A stretch of DNA of 64,000 bases from Limnanthes douglasii subsp. nivea. Lineage: Eukaryota > Streptophyta > Magnoliopsida > Brassicales > Limnanthaceae. The notes beneath the pieces are model-generated. The model did not search any database. It was given only the letters and a program-made list of their open reading frames with translations, and had not been told where the DNA came from. Location of the stretch: the NCBI GenBank assembly GCA_036936605.1, contig JAUPFV010000005.1:158659195-158723194 (forward strand), read 5' to 3'. Within the stretch, counting starts at the first letter, position 1. The number at the start of each line of letters is the position of its first letter. The translations under genes were made by a program, and so were the position numbers. Positions 1 through 11,029 of this stretch are shown here, one piece after another.

Positions 1-150
1 GTGATAAAAAGTTTAAAACCCCAGTGTGGCTGAAGTAGGTTTAGTCTATCCAGATACCATCCTAAAATTTATCTATTCATTTATTATTAGCATTAAAGGC
101 GTTGCACCGAGCGGACAATGCAGTTTTGGACTGTATCTAGAGTGATATAT
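1..150. other. Unassigned flank left of E1
   Basis: No coding potential or recognisable repeat was found. The last bases (145-150, atatat) match the bases just right of E1 (11030-11035) and probably form its target site duplication. Confidence 0.4.
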
Positions 151-525
151 TGTATAGATAATTTTCAACTGAGGGTAATTTTGTCTAAAGTTTTGTGATG
201 TTTCAAAGGTATTTAATGCTTAAGTAGTTTGTAGTGAGAGGTTTGAGCTTCCTGGTTGTATTAAATGTTCATTACCCTCATTAATGAAAGTGGTTGGGTA
301 TTTATACCCTTAATTATGGGTCACATGGGCTTTCAGGCCATACTTATGAATTCGGGTCGAGTTCAAAAACCCATTAGTTATTAAGCAGGTAGGTAATTAG
401 CTTAGTCATGTCGTGATTTAGTTTTTAATATATTTGTCCTGTTCAAATGGTTCAGTGGATGGCTTTTGTCCGAATTGCCCCTGTTTGGTTCCCACAGTGA
501 GTGGTGAGAAAATCCGGACTCATTA
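151..525 (-). repeat. 3' LTR of E1
   Basis: The copy aligns over its full length with 10654-11029 and, inverted, with 4613-4987. Read on the plus strand it starts TGTATAGATAATTTTC (one G lost against the other copies) and ends GGACTCATTA, where the other copies end CA. A minus-strand TATA box (TATAAATA) lies at 299-306. The polypurine tract borders it at 526-542. Confidence 0.93.
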
Positions 526-542
526 GTAGCCCCTTTTTTAGG
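526..542 (-). other. Polypurine tract of E1
   Basis: The minus strand reads CCTAAAAAAGGGGCTAC directly before the 3' LTR. This is the expected plus-strand primer site of an LTR retrotransposon. The same tract is present in E2 at 42029-42045 and in the inverted insertion just before 4613. Confidence 0.85.
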
Positions 543-683
543 TTATGTTCGAAGGCCTTTGGCAAGACCTAAAAAATAATTCATGTGTACCCGTACTTAC
601 GTCCGGATAGATTTTGAATTGTGTAACGGCTTTATCCGGACTGGTGAAACTCCTAGAAACTGAACGGTTTGCCAGAGATCGTG

Positions 684-695
684 GGACACATGTCC
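684..695. promoter_or_regulatory. Degenerate G-box palindrome upstream of antisense ORF (E1)
   Basis: The sequence GGACACATGTCC aligns with a perfect palindrome GGACACGTGTCC in E2 at 42188-42199, which holds the plant G-box core CACGTG. In E1 the core has one change. It lies about 270 bp before the antisense ORF start. Confidence 0.4.
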
Positions 696-960
696 TTCTC
701 TGATTCGCCTCACCGACCGTTTTTCTCCTAGGATGGCGCTCCCACTCATTTCAAAAAGCAACCTCTTTAATTAATGTTGGTGACATCAACGCCGTCGTTA
801 ATCATTACTCCCATCTTTTCATCTTCTCCTAGGTATCAAGGCATCTTTTGTCCTTTTAGTATTAATTAGTCTACTTTTCACTGTTTTACCATCTTCATTA
901 TCTCTACTCTGTTAATCTAAGCTTTTACCTCTCAAAAAAACCTTTTCTTGGTGTAATTTT

Positions 961-3942
961 ATGTTCACAGCAAGAAACGCCCTGGTAAAAAGTGAGTGGC
1001 TCAACTTGTCGGAGTTAGAAAAAGCTCAAAAATTCGAACGAGAAAGGTGCATTGCTGCAGGCCTCCCTGTTTCTCCTATCGACAAATCTAAAACACGAAG
1101 TTCAGAACCTGATCGGGGTTCGTCTTCTGCCAAAAGTTCTAAACCCAGAAGATTATTCCAGCCCATTCTTTCACCAATTGTTACGGGCTCATCGGTCCGG
1201 AAATCAAAGCCTGTCGTTGAACCAGAGCAGGCAGTTACAAGCACTAAAAGACCTTCCCCATTCATCGCCATGGGATCACATGTTGACATTTCCCCAGAGA
1301 AACTGGTAGATCGACGAAGGGATCGTTTAGTGAAAGGACAGGCTGCCACTGCACAACCTAAACCTCCAAAATCCACGCCTTCTAAGTCCGGGGCTAAGAG
1401 TAAAACTACAGGGTCAGAAGCACCCATAAAAATACCTAAGGATAAGCTGTCAGGTCCGGAGGCAACCAGTTCAAGCCTTCAGAAAGAGACCTCCGGATCT
1501 GAGCCCCAGTCGGACTCCAGACCACATGAGGAAAGTAATGCCCAAACATCCGGAGGGCCTACTGAGCCAACCACTAGCTTTTCTCTCCCAAAAATAACTG
1601 ATAATCCTTCCATGGTAATGGAAGATATAATGGAAGACAGTATCGAAGAAGCCCCTTTTGAGACCGACGTCTCCGGGCAAACAAGTGAGGCTGCTGCTGT
1701 CAAGAAAAACAAGGGAAATGAGAAGCTATGTTTAAAACACCCTGATCTGCCGGAGTGCCTTGTGGAAAAAGTGGGACCTTGCTTCCACAAGGTGAGTGTA
1801 AAGTACCTGCTAGCTATACAGAAGATCAATTATGCTTTTATTCATACAGCCGAACTGGGTCGGATCCGGACAAAGTGGGGGATCCCTGAGAACGTCAAAG
1901 TGAGAATACCGGTGGACCCGGAGACACCGATGGATTGTAAGCTTAGTGAGATAGTTTTCTTCACTGAGCTATTCAACTGGGTGCTTAGGCTTCCCTTAGA
2001 TCCGGAGATCGTCAGATACTTCCATCTCATAAAGCTCTGCTCAAGCCAATTGATCCCCAACGCTTGGTACGCTCATGGCCTGTATCATGGCCTCCAGGCT
2101 CTCCGGAATCCCTCTTCCGATGGAGCAGTTTGCTGCTGTGGCCAGCCTTTGCAGGAACCACATCATCCCCTTCTACCATTTTAACATGGGCGATAATTAT
2201 AAGGTAATGGATGACTTATTTGAGTCGGAGAAAAGCTGGAAGACTCAAATTTTTTTTTTATCAGTGGCTCCTGGGAGAATGGGAGGAAAATTAAAGCTGG
2301 TGTCAACCCAAGCATGCTTACCAGCAGATGGCAAAGCGCTGGTAAAAATCTTATCACATACTTCCACCTTCACTTATAACAAATTTGTTTGTCTAATTTC
2401 TCTTCTTTTGTTTTTTGGTAGTGCTGCCTAAGGAGTTCAACGATTACTTGGAGGCTGAGCAGACTACTTGTACCAAGCTAAATGCTTGGGCTGCTGAGAA
2501 ATGGGGAAACCGCTTCCATAACTGTTTTACCGGAGGCAACTTGAAAAGATCACATCTCTGGAATACCACCGGCCGGAAGGACTTGTCTTGGGAGGAATTA
2601 ACCACTCCACCCCCTCCGGGGGTGATTCGTCGGAAGACTGAAGGAAAAGATGGAAAGTTGACCTTGCCGGGCAGAGCTAAAGCCCCAAGCAAAATGAAGG
2701 GCAAGAAAGGCAAGGCTAAGCAAGTTGGGGCCAAAGTCGACCCAAGCGATATTGAGGAAAACGCCCCTGCAAGCCCGGAGGAGCAGGAACAAGGAATGAT
2801 CGATGCCGCTTTGCTACAAGTGGTAGAGGATGCGAGTACTAAAGAGGTGGTTGGATCTCCAAAGGCCCCAAAGGCCCCCAAGAAGGACAGAAAACGGGGA
2901 GTGAAGGTGGAGATATGGAGGCCAAGAAGAAGAAAACCTCCAAGGGAGATGAGGTCGCTCTCCGGGCTCCGGAGTCCTTTCCTCCGGTTAATCCAACAGA
3001 CCCAACCCAAGCAGAGGAAATCCCAAGTGATTTTCACACCGGAGAGGGCGCCGGAGGGGACATCAACATCGATGGAATAGACATCAGCGGGCTTCAAGGG
3101 ATTGGTCTTTACTTTAATGACCTTGAAAATGATGATTTTGCCAGCCCTTACCTTCCCCCAAGTTCCTCGAACATGGTTACCTTCAACGGTAACTCATTTT
3201 CTGTTTCAAGTGAGAGAGACATTGTCACCCACTCCTTGTTGAGCAATATCGAGCTGGTGCTTACCTTGGAGAAGCAAGTGCGAAATCAGTCAACCATCAT
3301 CAACACACTCAACTCCGATAAAGAGAAATTATCTAGCGACCTCCTCACTGCCAACCAAAATACTGAGGCATTGAAGAGAGAAAATGAGGAGTTGAAGAAA
3401 AGCCAGGAGGACTTGGCCACCAAGCTGGCCACTTCGGAGGGAGTTGTCAAAGAACTCTAATTGAAGCAATCTGACCTGGAGAAAAACCTCTCTTCTTAAA
3501 AAGAGGAGATAAAGGCCAAATACAACGTTATTCAGACCCTAACTAATGATAAGATTTTGCTTGAAAATACCGTGTCCAAGGCTGAACAAGAAAAAGCTGA
3601 CTTGTTAAAGGAGCAAGAGAAAAAAATTCAAGCTAGGATTGATGCTTATACCAATGAGGTGATAGACTCTCAGGAGGAAAGGTATGTCGAAGTCAAGTCA
3701 GATATGGTCTTGCTCTTTTATGAGAAATTTCCGAAGAGGACTTTGGAGATCTATGGAGTTTTGTGGAGTATGAAGACATTCTATTCCACACGATGGCGAA
3801 TGGTGATAAGAAGAACTATTCCAGTGATTGGGATGACACAACTGATGAAGATGAACGGACCGGGGAGAGTCCAGATGAAGAAAACAATGATCCTAAGAAG
3901 AAGCCAAGTGAGGCTGGGCCATCTGAGAAAGCTCGGTCTTAA
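961..3942 (+). pseudogene. Spliced antisense ORF of E1 (gypsy-type transposon domain plus coiled coil), decayed
   Basis: An ORF antisense to gag-pol, between integrase and 3' LTR. Exon 1 is 961-2341. A GT-AG intron follows at 2342-2421, between CAAAGCGCTG and TGCTGCCTAAG, and restores the frame used by E2. Exon 2 runs to a stop at 3940-3942. The protein would start MFTARNALVKSEWLNLSELE. After a low-complexity S/P/K-rich part it has a region (CKLSEIVFFTELFNWVLRLP, then ...PNAW) resembling the putative gypsy-type transposon domain (Transposase_28-like). A Lys/Arg-rich linker and a coiled coil (TLEKQVRNQSTIINTLNSDK onward) follow. Breaks against E2: 2 bp lost near 2070, 2 bp gained in the T-run near 2256, a shift near 2900, stops at 3458 and about 3497, and 1 bp lost near 3752. 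The function is unknown. The domain call is by eye. Confidence 0.75.
2342..2421 (+). other. Intron of the E1 antisense ORF
   Basis: The 80-bp segment begins GTAAAAATC and ends TTTTTTGGTAG after a T-rich tract. Removing it joins codons for ...WQSA to VLPKEFND, matching the E2 join (...WQSD to VLAKDFND). The E2 intron lies at 43847-43923. Confidence 0.8.
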
Positions 3943-4494
3943 AATATTAATTATCTTTTAATTTTTTGTGTTTGAACCAAAGTCCTTGGATGACCAAGGC
4001 ACTTTTTGTAATCGTGTCCGGCCCTTGTCTGGATAAAACCTTTTTGTTTGAAAATTCAAAGTCCTTGGATGGCCAAGGCATTTCGCATATTTCAATGGGT
4101 AGTTTAATTTTACACAACTCTTGCATTGTTTCATATTTTTTAAACTTTGATGGCTAACATTCAAACAACCCTTAGTTATTTTACAAGTACTTTAAAGTGA
4201 GAGTGTTTAAATTCTCCGATGACAAATGTTTAAGTAGTCATCACTCTACCAGTTCAATCCGGTCTGCCATAAAAAATTTCAAAGAAACTATCAATCGAAA
4301 CACTCCGAATGTTTTAAGAAGGCATCAAATTTTATTAAAAAGCCCGGATACCTCATTAAAAACTCTCCGCGCCATGAGGGTAGGAAAGAGTATGCCCCTA
4401 AATATTTACATGAACTTTTAAACAAGTAAATATTTACATAGTTTTCATTCCAAGTATAACCGGAGGTGTTCAATGTTCCAGGGGTGATTCAAAA

Positions 4495-4987
4495 TTTGTC
4501 CGGATAAAGCCGTTACACAATTCAAAATATGTCCGGACGTAAGTACGGGTACACATGAATTATTTTTTAGGTCTTGCCAAAGGCCTTCGAACATAACCTA
4601 AAAAGGGGCTACTGATGAGTCCGGATTTTCTCACCACTCACTGTGGGAACCGGACATCGGAAATTCGGACAAAAGCCACCCACTGAACCATCCGAACAGG
4701 ACAAATGTATTAAAAACTAAATCACGTCATGACTAAGCTAATTACCTACCTGCTTAATAACTAATGAGTTTTTGAACTCGACCCGAATTCATAAGTATGA
4801 CCCGAAAGCCCATGTGGCCCATAATTAAGGGTATAAATACCCAACTACTTTTATTAATGAGGGTAATGAACATTTAATACAATCAGGCAGCTCAAATCTC
4901 TCACTACAAACTACTTAAGCATTAAATACCTTTGAAACATCACAAAACTTTAGACAAAATTACCCTCAGTTGAAATTATCCATACCA
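4495..4987 (+). repeat. Inverted copy of E1 3' end (LTR plus polypurine tract) inside integrase
   Basis: Positions 4613-4987 are a full LTR in the opposite orientation to the element's own LTRs, starting TGATGAGTCC and ending CCATACCA. The 118 bp before it (4495-4612) hold the polypurine tract and neighbouring sequence, and are the reverse complement of about 526-641. Compared with E2, the piece replaces about 10 bp near the integrase C-terminal codons (between gattcaaaa and cttggagcc). It forms about 490-bp inverted arms with 151-641 around a 3.86-kb loop that contains the antisense ORF. Confidence 0.85.
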
Positions 4988-6290
4988 ACTTATCTTGGAG
5001 CCGATATATGTCCCAGGTTTAAGCTTTTCACTAACCACATAGGGTCCTTCCCAAGTTGGAGCTAACTTGCCGAATTTCTTCTCCTTGGTATGTAGGAATA
5101 CTTTTCTCAGTACTTTATCCCCTGGTTGAAAATCCCTTCTCTTAATTTTAGAAGCAAACCTGCTTATCATCAAACCTTGATAGTCTGTGGCTCTGAGGTG
5201 AGCCTTAACTCTTCTTTCTTCCATCAAGTCAAGCTGGCCTCTGACTGCCACTTTGTTAGCGTGTTCGGAGAAATTATGAACTCGGAATGAAGGAAGAATA
5301 ACCTCTATGGGAGCTATGGCATCCATCCCATATACTAAGGCAAATGGAGACTCTTGTGTTGCAGCCCCGGGAGTGGTCCGGTAGGCCCATAATACTTCTT
5401 GTAGATAACTTGGCCATTTTCCAACAACTCCCTCTAAATTCTTTTTAAGACCTGACAAGATGGTGCTGTTAGCAACTTCAACTTGACCATTTGCGTGTGG
5501 GTGGAAAGGAGAAGAGAAGCAGTGTTGAGTGCCTCTAGAGGCACAAAAATTCTTAATTTCCTTGTTGTCGAATTATGGCCCATTGTCTGTAATTATCTTC
5601 TGTGGAGCCCCAAATCTGCAACAAATGTTAGACATGATGAATTTGATAACAGCTTTCAAGGTAGTTCCTGCCAATGGGGCTGCTTCAATCCACTTCAAAA
5701 AGTAATCAATGGCAACAATTATAGTTCTGCACCCCCCGGACGCCATGGGTAGAGGTCCCACTAAATCCAGCCCCCACCGAGCAAAAGGTATTGGCTCAGA
5801 AATTGACTCCAAAGAGAAAGCTGGGGTATGAATTTCATTGTTGTATCGTTGGCATGGATCACACTTCTTCACCAACTCCTTGGCATCTTGCATTATGGAG
5901 GGCCAGTAGTACCCAGCTAATAAAACTCTTCTAGTTAGAGCCATGAATCCACAGTGTGCTGATCCCTCACCATCATGCAATTCGGAGAGCACTATTTGAG
6001 ACTCCTCGATCCCCAAACATCGTAAGAGGGGTTTACTATAGGATTTTTTTATAAAGGACATCTCTTAGGATGACAAAACCACGAGCCTTGTATTTTATTA
6101 TTCTTGCTACTGCTTTTTCTGGAGGCAAGATGCCATTTGAGAGATATTGAAGGAGAAGAAATCTCCAATCTTGGGGTTGTTTCATTTGTATATTCAAACT
6201 TTCTTCTTCCTTATCCGGATTGATTTGAATGGATGGGCACTCTTGCACATGAATCCAAGGGTAGGACTCTGAGTAGGCTATGGTTGCCAA
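4988..6290 (-). pseudogene. Integrase of E1 (plus RNase H-integrase linker), broken
   Basis: The linker runs from about 6290. The zinc-binding HHCC module follows (HDGEGSAHCG ... CDPCQRY). The catalytic core keeps Asp in GLDLVGP, Asp in TDNGP and Glu in NGQVEVAN. A C-terminal GPYVV...KLKPGTY region ends the domain. There is a stop right after TDNGP (about 5573) and a frameshift between the linker and the HHCC part. The last residues, present in E2 as ...HPWNIEHLRLYLE, are cut off by the inverted LTR insertion. The enzyme would integrate the element's cDNA; this copy cannot be active. Confidence 0.88.
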
Positions 6291-6314
6291 GGAGTCTGCT
6301 AGCGTATTTTCCGT

Positions 6315-6797
6315 TCAGGGTATGTGCTCATAGGTGATGCTTTTGAAATTGAGTGCCATTTCTTTGAGAACAAATAAGTATTTAACCAGCTGCTCCTTTT
6401 TGGCTTCGGATTGACCTTGTGCATGATGGATAAGAAGCTGAGAATCGCTCATTAACCTGACTCTTTTGGCTCCACAGATGAGAGCTAACTTCAAACCAGC
6501 TATAGCAGCTTCATACTCGGACTCATTATTAGAAGCCCTGAAAGCAAAACATATAGCCTGGTACATCCTGTCACCGTACAGAGAGGTTAAACATATCCCA
6601 GCACCACAACCCATAGTACTTGATCCACCATCAATCCGGATAACCCATACGTTTTTATCTTTTACACCGGTTGCTTGCTTAGTATCCCTATCTGAATGGA
6701 ATTCAACTAAGAAATCAGCCACAGTTTGGGCTTTGACTGTTGTTCGAGGGACAAAATCAATATCGTAGTCTCCCAGCTCTATTGACCACTTGGTCAT
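6315..6797 (-). pseudogene. Second (archaeal-type) RNase H of E1
   Basis: An open frame of 160 codons with RNase H motifs in order: Asp in VIRIDGGSS, Glu in NNESEYEAA, Asp in LMSDSQLL. This RVT_3-type RNase H lies between the RT's own RNase H and integrase, the dual arrangement typical of Tat-clade gypsy elements. It probably helps degrade the RNA template. The domain is intact over its length but separated from RT by a frameshift near 6795. Confidence 0.88.
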
Positions 6798-7868
6798 TCT
6801 ACTTGAAATGTCTGCCTTTTGGAGAACGTTTTCAAGGGAAAAGACGTCCGGACAATGATAAAATGAGCCTGAAAGTAGGGCCTCATTTTCCTCGCAGCTA
6901 TCACTAGGGCTAGTGCTAATTTTTTGAGTTTTAAATACCGTTTTTCTGCATCTATCAAGCTTTTGCTGATATAGTACACCGGACGAGGATAGTTATCCAC
7001 CTCCCTTACCAACACTGCACTTATAGCACAATCAGAAACTGCTAAGTACATGTAAAGGGTCTCTCCATCAATAGGTTTAAACAAGGTTTTAGGGGAAGAT
7101 AAATGTTTCTTAATTTCATCGAAAGCCTCACCACACTGTGGAGACCAGTTGAAGTCTTTTGCACCTTTCAAAGTTTGAAAAAACGGGGCGCACTTGTCCG
7201 AAGACCTTGAAACAAAACGGTTTAGTGCAGCCAACCTCCCTGTCAATCGTTGTACTTGTTTAATATTCCGAGGAGGCTCCATCTGTAGTAAAGCATTAAG
7301 TTGGTCTGGATCAGGCTGTATCCCTTTCTCACTTATCACATACCCCCAAAATTTCCCGGACTGTACTTCAAAGACACATTTTTCTGGATTCAATTTTAAA
7401 TTCACTTTTACCAAGTTGGCAAAATTTTCCTGGATATCTGCCAAGTGTAGTTCTTTGTCCATACTTTTTACATCATGTCATCGATGTAGACTTCCATGTT
7501 TCTTCCAATTTGATCAACAAAAGCCTTGTTCACCAACCTCTGATAAGTAGCCCCAGCATTTTTTAACCCAAACGGCATCACCTTATAACAATGGAGGCCC
7601 CTATCAGTAAAAAATGTAGTATATTCTTGATCCTTCAGATCTACTTGAATCTGATTATACCCAGAGAAGGCATCCATAAAAGACAACAACTTGTTTCCAA
7701 ACGTAGAGTCCACCAGCTGATCAATTCGGGGACCGGATATAAATCTTTTGGGCAAGCTCTGTTGAGATCTGTGAAATCGATGCACATACGCCACTTATCA
7801 TTTTTCTTTTTTACCAACACCGGATTGGCTGTCCATAAAGGGTGTTGAGATTCCTTTATGTGCCCCAT
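6794..7868 (-). pseudogene. Reverse transcriptase and RNase H of E1
   Basis: The RT begins near GHIKESQHPLWTANPVLVKK, followed by WRMCIDFTDLNRACPKD, SFMDAFSGYNQI and the catalytic YIDDMM (about 7470-7490). The connection and RNase H-like region runs 7462-6794 and includes PVYYISKSLIDAEKRYLKL. Frameshifts near 7740 and 7465 split it into three frames. These are standard gypsy RT blocks. The enzyme copies element RNA to DNA in cytoplasmic particles; this copy is dead. Confidence 0.92.
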
Positions 7869-8341
7869 TTTAGTTAGTCGGTCAACCTCTTGAACTATGT
7901 CATCAGTTTTTTCCTTAGAAAAGGCTCTTCTCTTTTGTACAACAGGTGCTATGTCCCTTCTGATGGATAATTGGTGTGATATAATGTATGCTGGTACTTC
8001 GGTTACATCAGTATTGCACTAAGTAAAGACATGTTGATGGTCTTTCAAGAAACCTAACATTTTACCCTTTAATTCCGATGTCATCTTGGATCCTATCTTG
8101 ACACTTTTTACTTCAGCCAGAGAGTGAGTTTCAACTTCTTCAATTGGTATTAGACACCAGGATTCTCTTTGGGGTCATCAATTTCACCCTCTCCCCCAGG
8201 GGGTCCCTCAAACTGCTATTCCTCATTGATCCGGACTGCCCCCAACGTCCGAGGGGCCAGTGCTGTTGCATAACACTCTCTTGCTACCTTTTGGCTGCTT
8301 CGAACAACTCCCACTTGTCCTTACACAGCGTACTTCAAACA

Positions 8342-8626
8342 TTAGTGGACTGTTGAAGCCACAGCATGCATCCTGGAGAGCCAAGATCTCCCCAGAATGG
8401 CATTATAACAAGTGGGACAATCCACCACAATAAAAAGTATTCTAACCATCTTTTTAAAAGGGCCTTTGCCCAACAAAACCTCTTCTTCGAACTCCCCGAT
8501 CACGTCTACTGAGCTTCCAGTGAAACCCACAATTGACCTGTTCGAACGCTGAATTACTGCTGGATTCTTCATTTTTTTATAGGAAGTCAAAAAGAGAACA
8601 TTAGCTGAACTTCCGGTGTCCACCAA
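8342..8626 (-). pseudogene. Aspartic protease of E1
   Basis: The retropepsin signature VDTGSSANVLF is followed by NAILGRSWLSRMHAV, the flap/ILG motif pair of plant gypsy proteases. The domain is intact over 94 codons. A stop after STVH replaces a Gln codon present in E2, and a 1-bp loss near 8645 disconnects it from gag. The domain would cut the Gag-Pol polyprotein. Confidence 0.88.
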
Positions 8627-8634
8627 AATTCGTC

Positions 8635-10626
8635 TTATGTCATTGCCCCAATAGACGCTCCTATGACAACAACATCTTCATGAGGACCAGCAATGCCCCT
8701 TAAGTCGTTCTTATCGAAAACAATGAAGGGAAATGGAATTTGTGATTGATAGGAAGTCATGCCTCCTTCCAGTTGGGTAGATAAAGTATGAACGTGCCTC
8801 TTTCTCAAAGAAGCAGTTGGTGTAGTCATGGTGTCTCCCCCGAATATTGTAAGTGACTCAAAAAAACTAATAAGTCCGGACACCGTCTTGCAATGCTCTG
8901 TGATAACACCCACTTTATTCCGGGTTGGATCAGGATCTAAATATTCTGACTCTATATCAAACCTTTCGATTATTACCATAGCCCCATCCGGAGCCAATGT
9001 GCCTGCATTGTTTGGACCAGCCCGATGAGCATTATCAGTCCTATTTCCACTTCTTCTTTTAACATACGCTCCCAACTTTCCTCTTTCAATCAAATTCTGC
9101 ACTTCTTGTTTCAACGCAATACAATCTTCAGTGTTATGGCCAATATCATGGTGATACTGGCAGAAACAATTATTATGGCTCTCCCTGGGAGATTGCAATG
9201 CAGCCGGCCTTCTGTAATATACTTTGTATTTTGTTTTGTCGTAAATGGTGGCTACGTTTTATTTCAACTCAGCAAACCACTCCGGTTGAACCCAAGGCCC
9301 CCGCTTATTTCTAGATTGCTGGCTATGAGCTGGTGCAGCTGGATGGGATTGAGCCTTGGCTCTGTTATGACCCTGTCCGGCTTCCTTGGCCTTATTCCCG
9401 GACTGGTTCTGGTTTTGATTTGGTGCAGCTGGAGCAGACCTCGCCTGTCTGTGCACCCTGGTTTTCTTTGTTTCATCCACATTAATCTGTTTACCGACCT
9501 GATTCAGTAGACCTCCCCATGTCATGGAATTTTTCCTGGTTACTGAATCAGCCAAGTTTCCAAGTTTTAAGCTCTGCCTCAGAGAAGCTATTGCTACTTG
9601 TTCAAAGCAATCAGCTAATTCATTTTTCGTATTCACGAAACGACTTATGTACTCCTTCAGAGATTCATTTGGTTATTGGGTACAATGGATAATTGTGTTT
9701 CCATTGCCCTTTACTTCTTTACTTCCAACAAACTGCCTCCGACAAGCCACCCAAAAAGTATCAAAATTTCTGATGCGGCCTTGCGACAAACTGTTGTATC
9801 ACTTCAGAGCACTCCCCGTAAAAGATTGGGAGAATGCTCTACAAAGTAATTTATTGTCATCATCAAAATTCATCCTAAATTTTTTGAATTGTTCCAAGTG
9901 GTTATCCGGATCTTTACTGCCATCATATTTTTCCATTTTTATACTGTCAAACCTCTTGGGCAGGTTTCCGGACAGTATCCTGGAGGACAATAGAGATTGT
10001 CTCTAATTCCGGCCACGACTAAATACAGTATCTTCGTTGGGAGTTGCAAAGATACCTGGCTCATCATGGAAGGCAAAAGGATCCATTAACAAGCTGTCTA
10101 CGTGTCTCCGACCATGACTATGACTGTGAGACGATCCTTTACCCAGATGCCTCTTCAACCTTCCATGCATGTCCCTCTTTCTTGAGTACTTTTTAACCAA
10201 CTTTTGTTTCTTTTTAGAACGACCTTCATCGCTGCTGGATGACAAGGACTCTTCAACTCCATCTTTATTCGAGGAACTACTAGAAGACTCTGAGTCTGAA
10301 TCTGAGCTCTCCACCGGTTTAGACCGGTGAGACATTTTTGAGCTAGCATGAGTCTTTTTTGCACTTACATGGGTCTTCGATGGTTCATGCTCTCTTGGAT
10401 TGTCAGTATGATGAGCTGCTGACACCTTGGATTTCTCTTTTGTGCCCAACTCTGCCCTTTTGGTAGCCCTCAAAGCTTCTATTTCAACTTTTAGCCTATC
10501 TCGCTCCTCAATCGTATACTCATCATTTTCTCCCACCACTTCTGCCAAAGCTGGTGGCACTTCCTGCTCGTCTGGATTCATCCGAACTGGTTTTTCTTGA
10601 TGGTTTTGAATGCTAGATTTAGGCAC
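8635..10626 (-). pseudogene. Gag of E1
   Basis: A single frame broken by stops at about 10003, 9799, 9670 and 9259. The N-terminal part is charged and Ser-rich (repeated D/E/S and K/R tracts). The capsid-like part contains NHLEQFKKF and FWVACRRQFVG. A zinc knuckle-like CQYHHDIGHNTEDC motif precedes LIERGKLGAYV, typical of Tat/Athila gags. The first in-frame ATG is at 10579-10581; codons back to 10626 are open but lack ATG, so the start is unsure. Two of the stops sit where E2 has Trp codons. Confidence 0.85.
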
Positions 10627-10632
10627 CTTCTC

Positions 10633-10651
10633 CTCCCACTGTGGTCGCCAA
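10633..10651 (-). other. Primer binding site of E1
   Basis: Just inside the 5' LTR the minus strand reads AA then TTGGCGACCACAGTGGGAGG. A TGG start two or three bases after the LTR fits a tRNA 3'-CCA primer site. I could not assign the tRNA. Confidence 0.65.
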
Positions 10652-10653
10652 TT

Positions 10654-11029
10654 TGGTATGGATAATTTTCAACTGAGGGTAATTTTGTCTAAAGTTTTGT
10701 GATGTTTCAAAGGTATTTAATGCTTAAGTAGTTTGTAGTGAGAGATTTGAGCTGCCTGGTTGTATTAAATGTTCATTACCCTTATTAATGAAAGTGGTTG
10801 GGTATTTATACCCTTAATTATGGGCCACATGGGCTTTCGGGTCATACTTATGAATTCGGGTCGAGTTCAAAAACTTATTAGTTATTAAACAGGTAGGTAA
10901 TTAGCTTAGTCATGACGTGATTTAGTTTTTAATACATTTGTCATGTTCGGATGGTTCAGTGGATGGCTTTTGTCCAAATTGCCCCTGTCCGGTTACCACA
11001 GTGAGTGGTGAGAAAATCCGGACTTATCA
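10654..11029 (-). repeat. 5' LTR of E1
   Basis: On the plus strand it starts TGGTATGGATAATTTTC and ends CCGGACTTATCA. The minus-strand TATA box (TATAAATA) lies at 10803-10810, so U3 is on the right and R-U5 on the left. It is nearly identical to 151-525. Confidence 0.93.

Larger units (their letters stand above)
151..11029 (-). mobile_element. Tat-clade Ty3/gypsy LTR retrotransposon E1, defective
   Basis: An element of about 10.9 kb with near-identical LTRs of about 375 bp at 151-525 and 10654-11029. Coding order on the minus strand is gag, protease, RT, RNase H, second RNase H, integrase, which is the gypsy order. The second, archaeal-type RNase H and the antisense ORF between integrase and 3' LTR are marks of the Tat clade (known for Tat/Ogre/Retand-type elements). 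The flanks atatat at 145-150 and 11030-11035 look like a target duplication, though AT-richness makes its exact length unsure. All reading frames carry stops or frameshifts, so the copy is not autonomous. It also holds an inverted LTR insertion at 4495-4987. Confidence 0.93.

Noticed and set aside
961..3942. The antisense ORF of E1/E2 as a captured host gene
   Set aside because: Both copies have it at the same place, and its domain resembles one known from gypsy-type transposons. No host gene with this layout comes to mind.
151..4987. Inversion of the whole 0.5-4.5 kb segment of E1
   Set aside because: The antisense ORF has the same orientation relative to the LTR and gag-pol in E1 and E2, so only the 493-bp piece is inverted.
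8635..10626. RIP-like decay of E1 and E2 by cytosine deamination
   Set aside because: Some stops fit G-to-A or C-to-T at Trp and Gln codons, but others (such as Glu to TAA) and many indels do not, so general decay explains it better.
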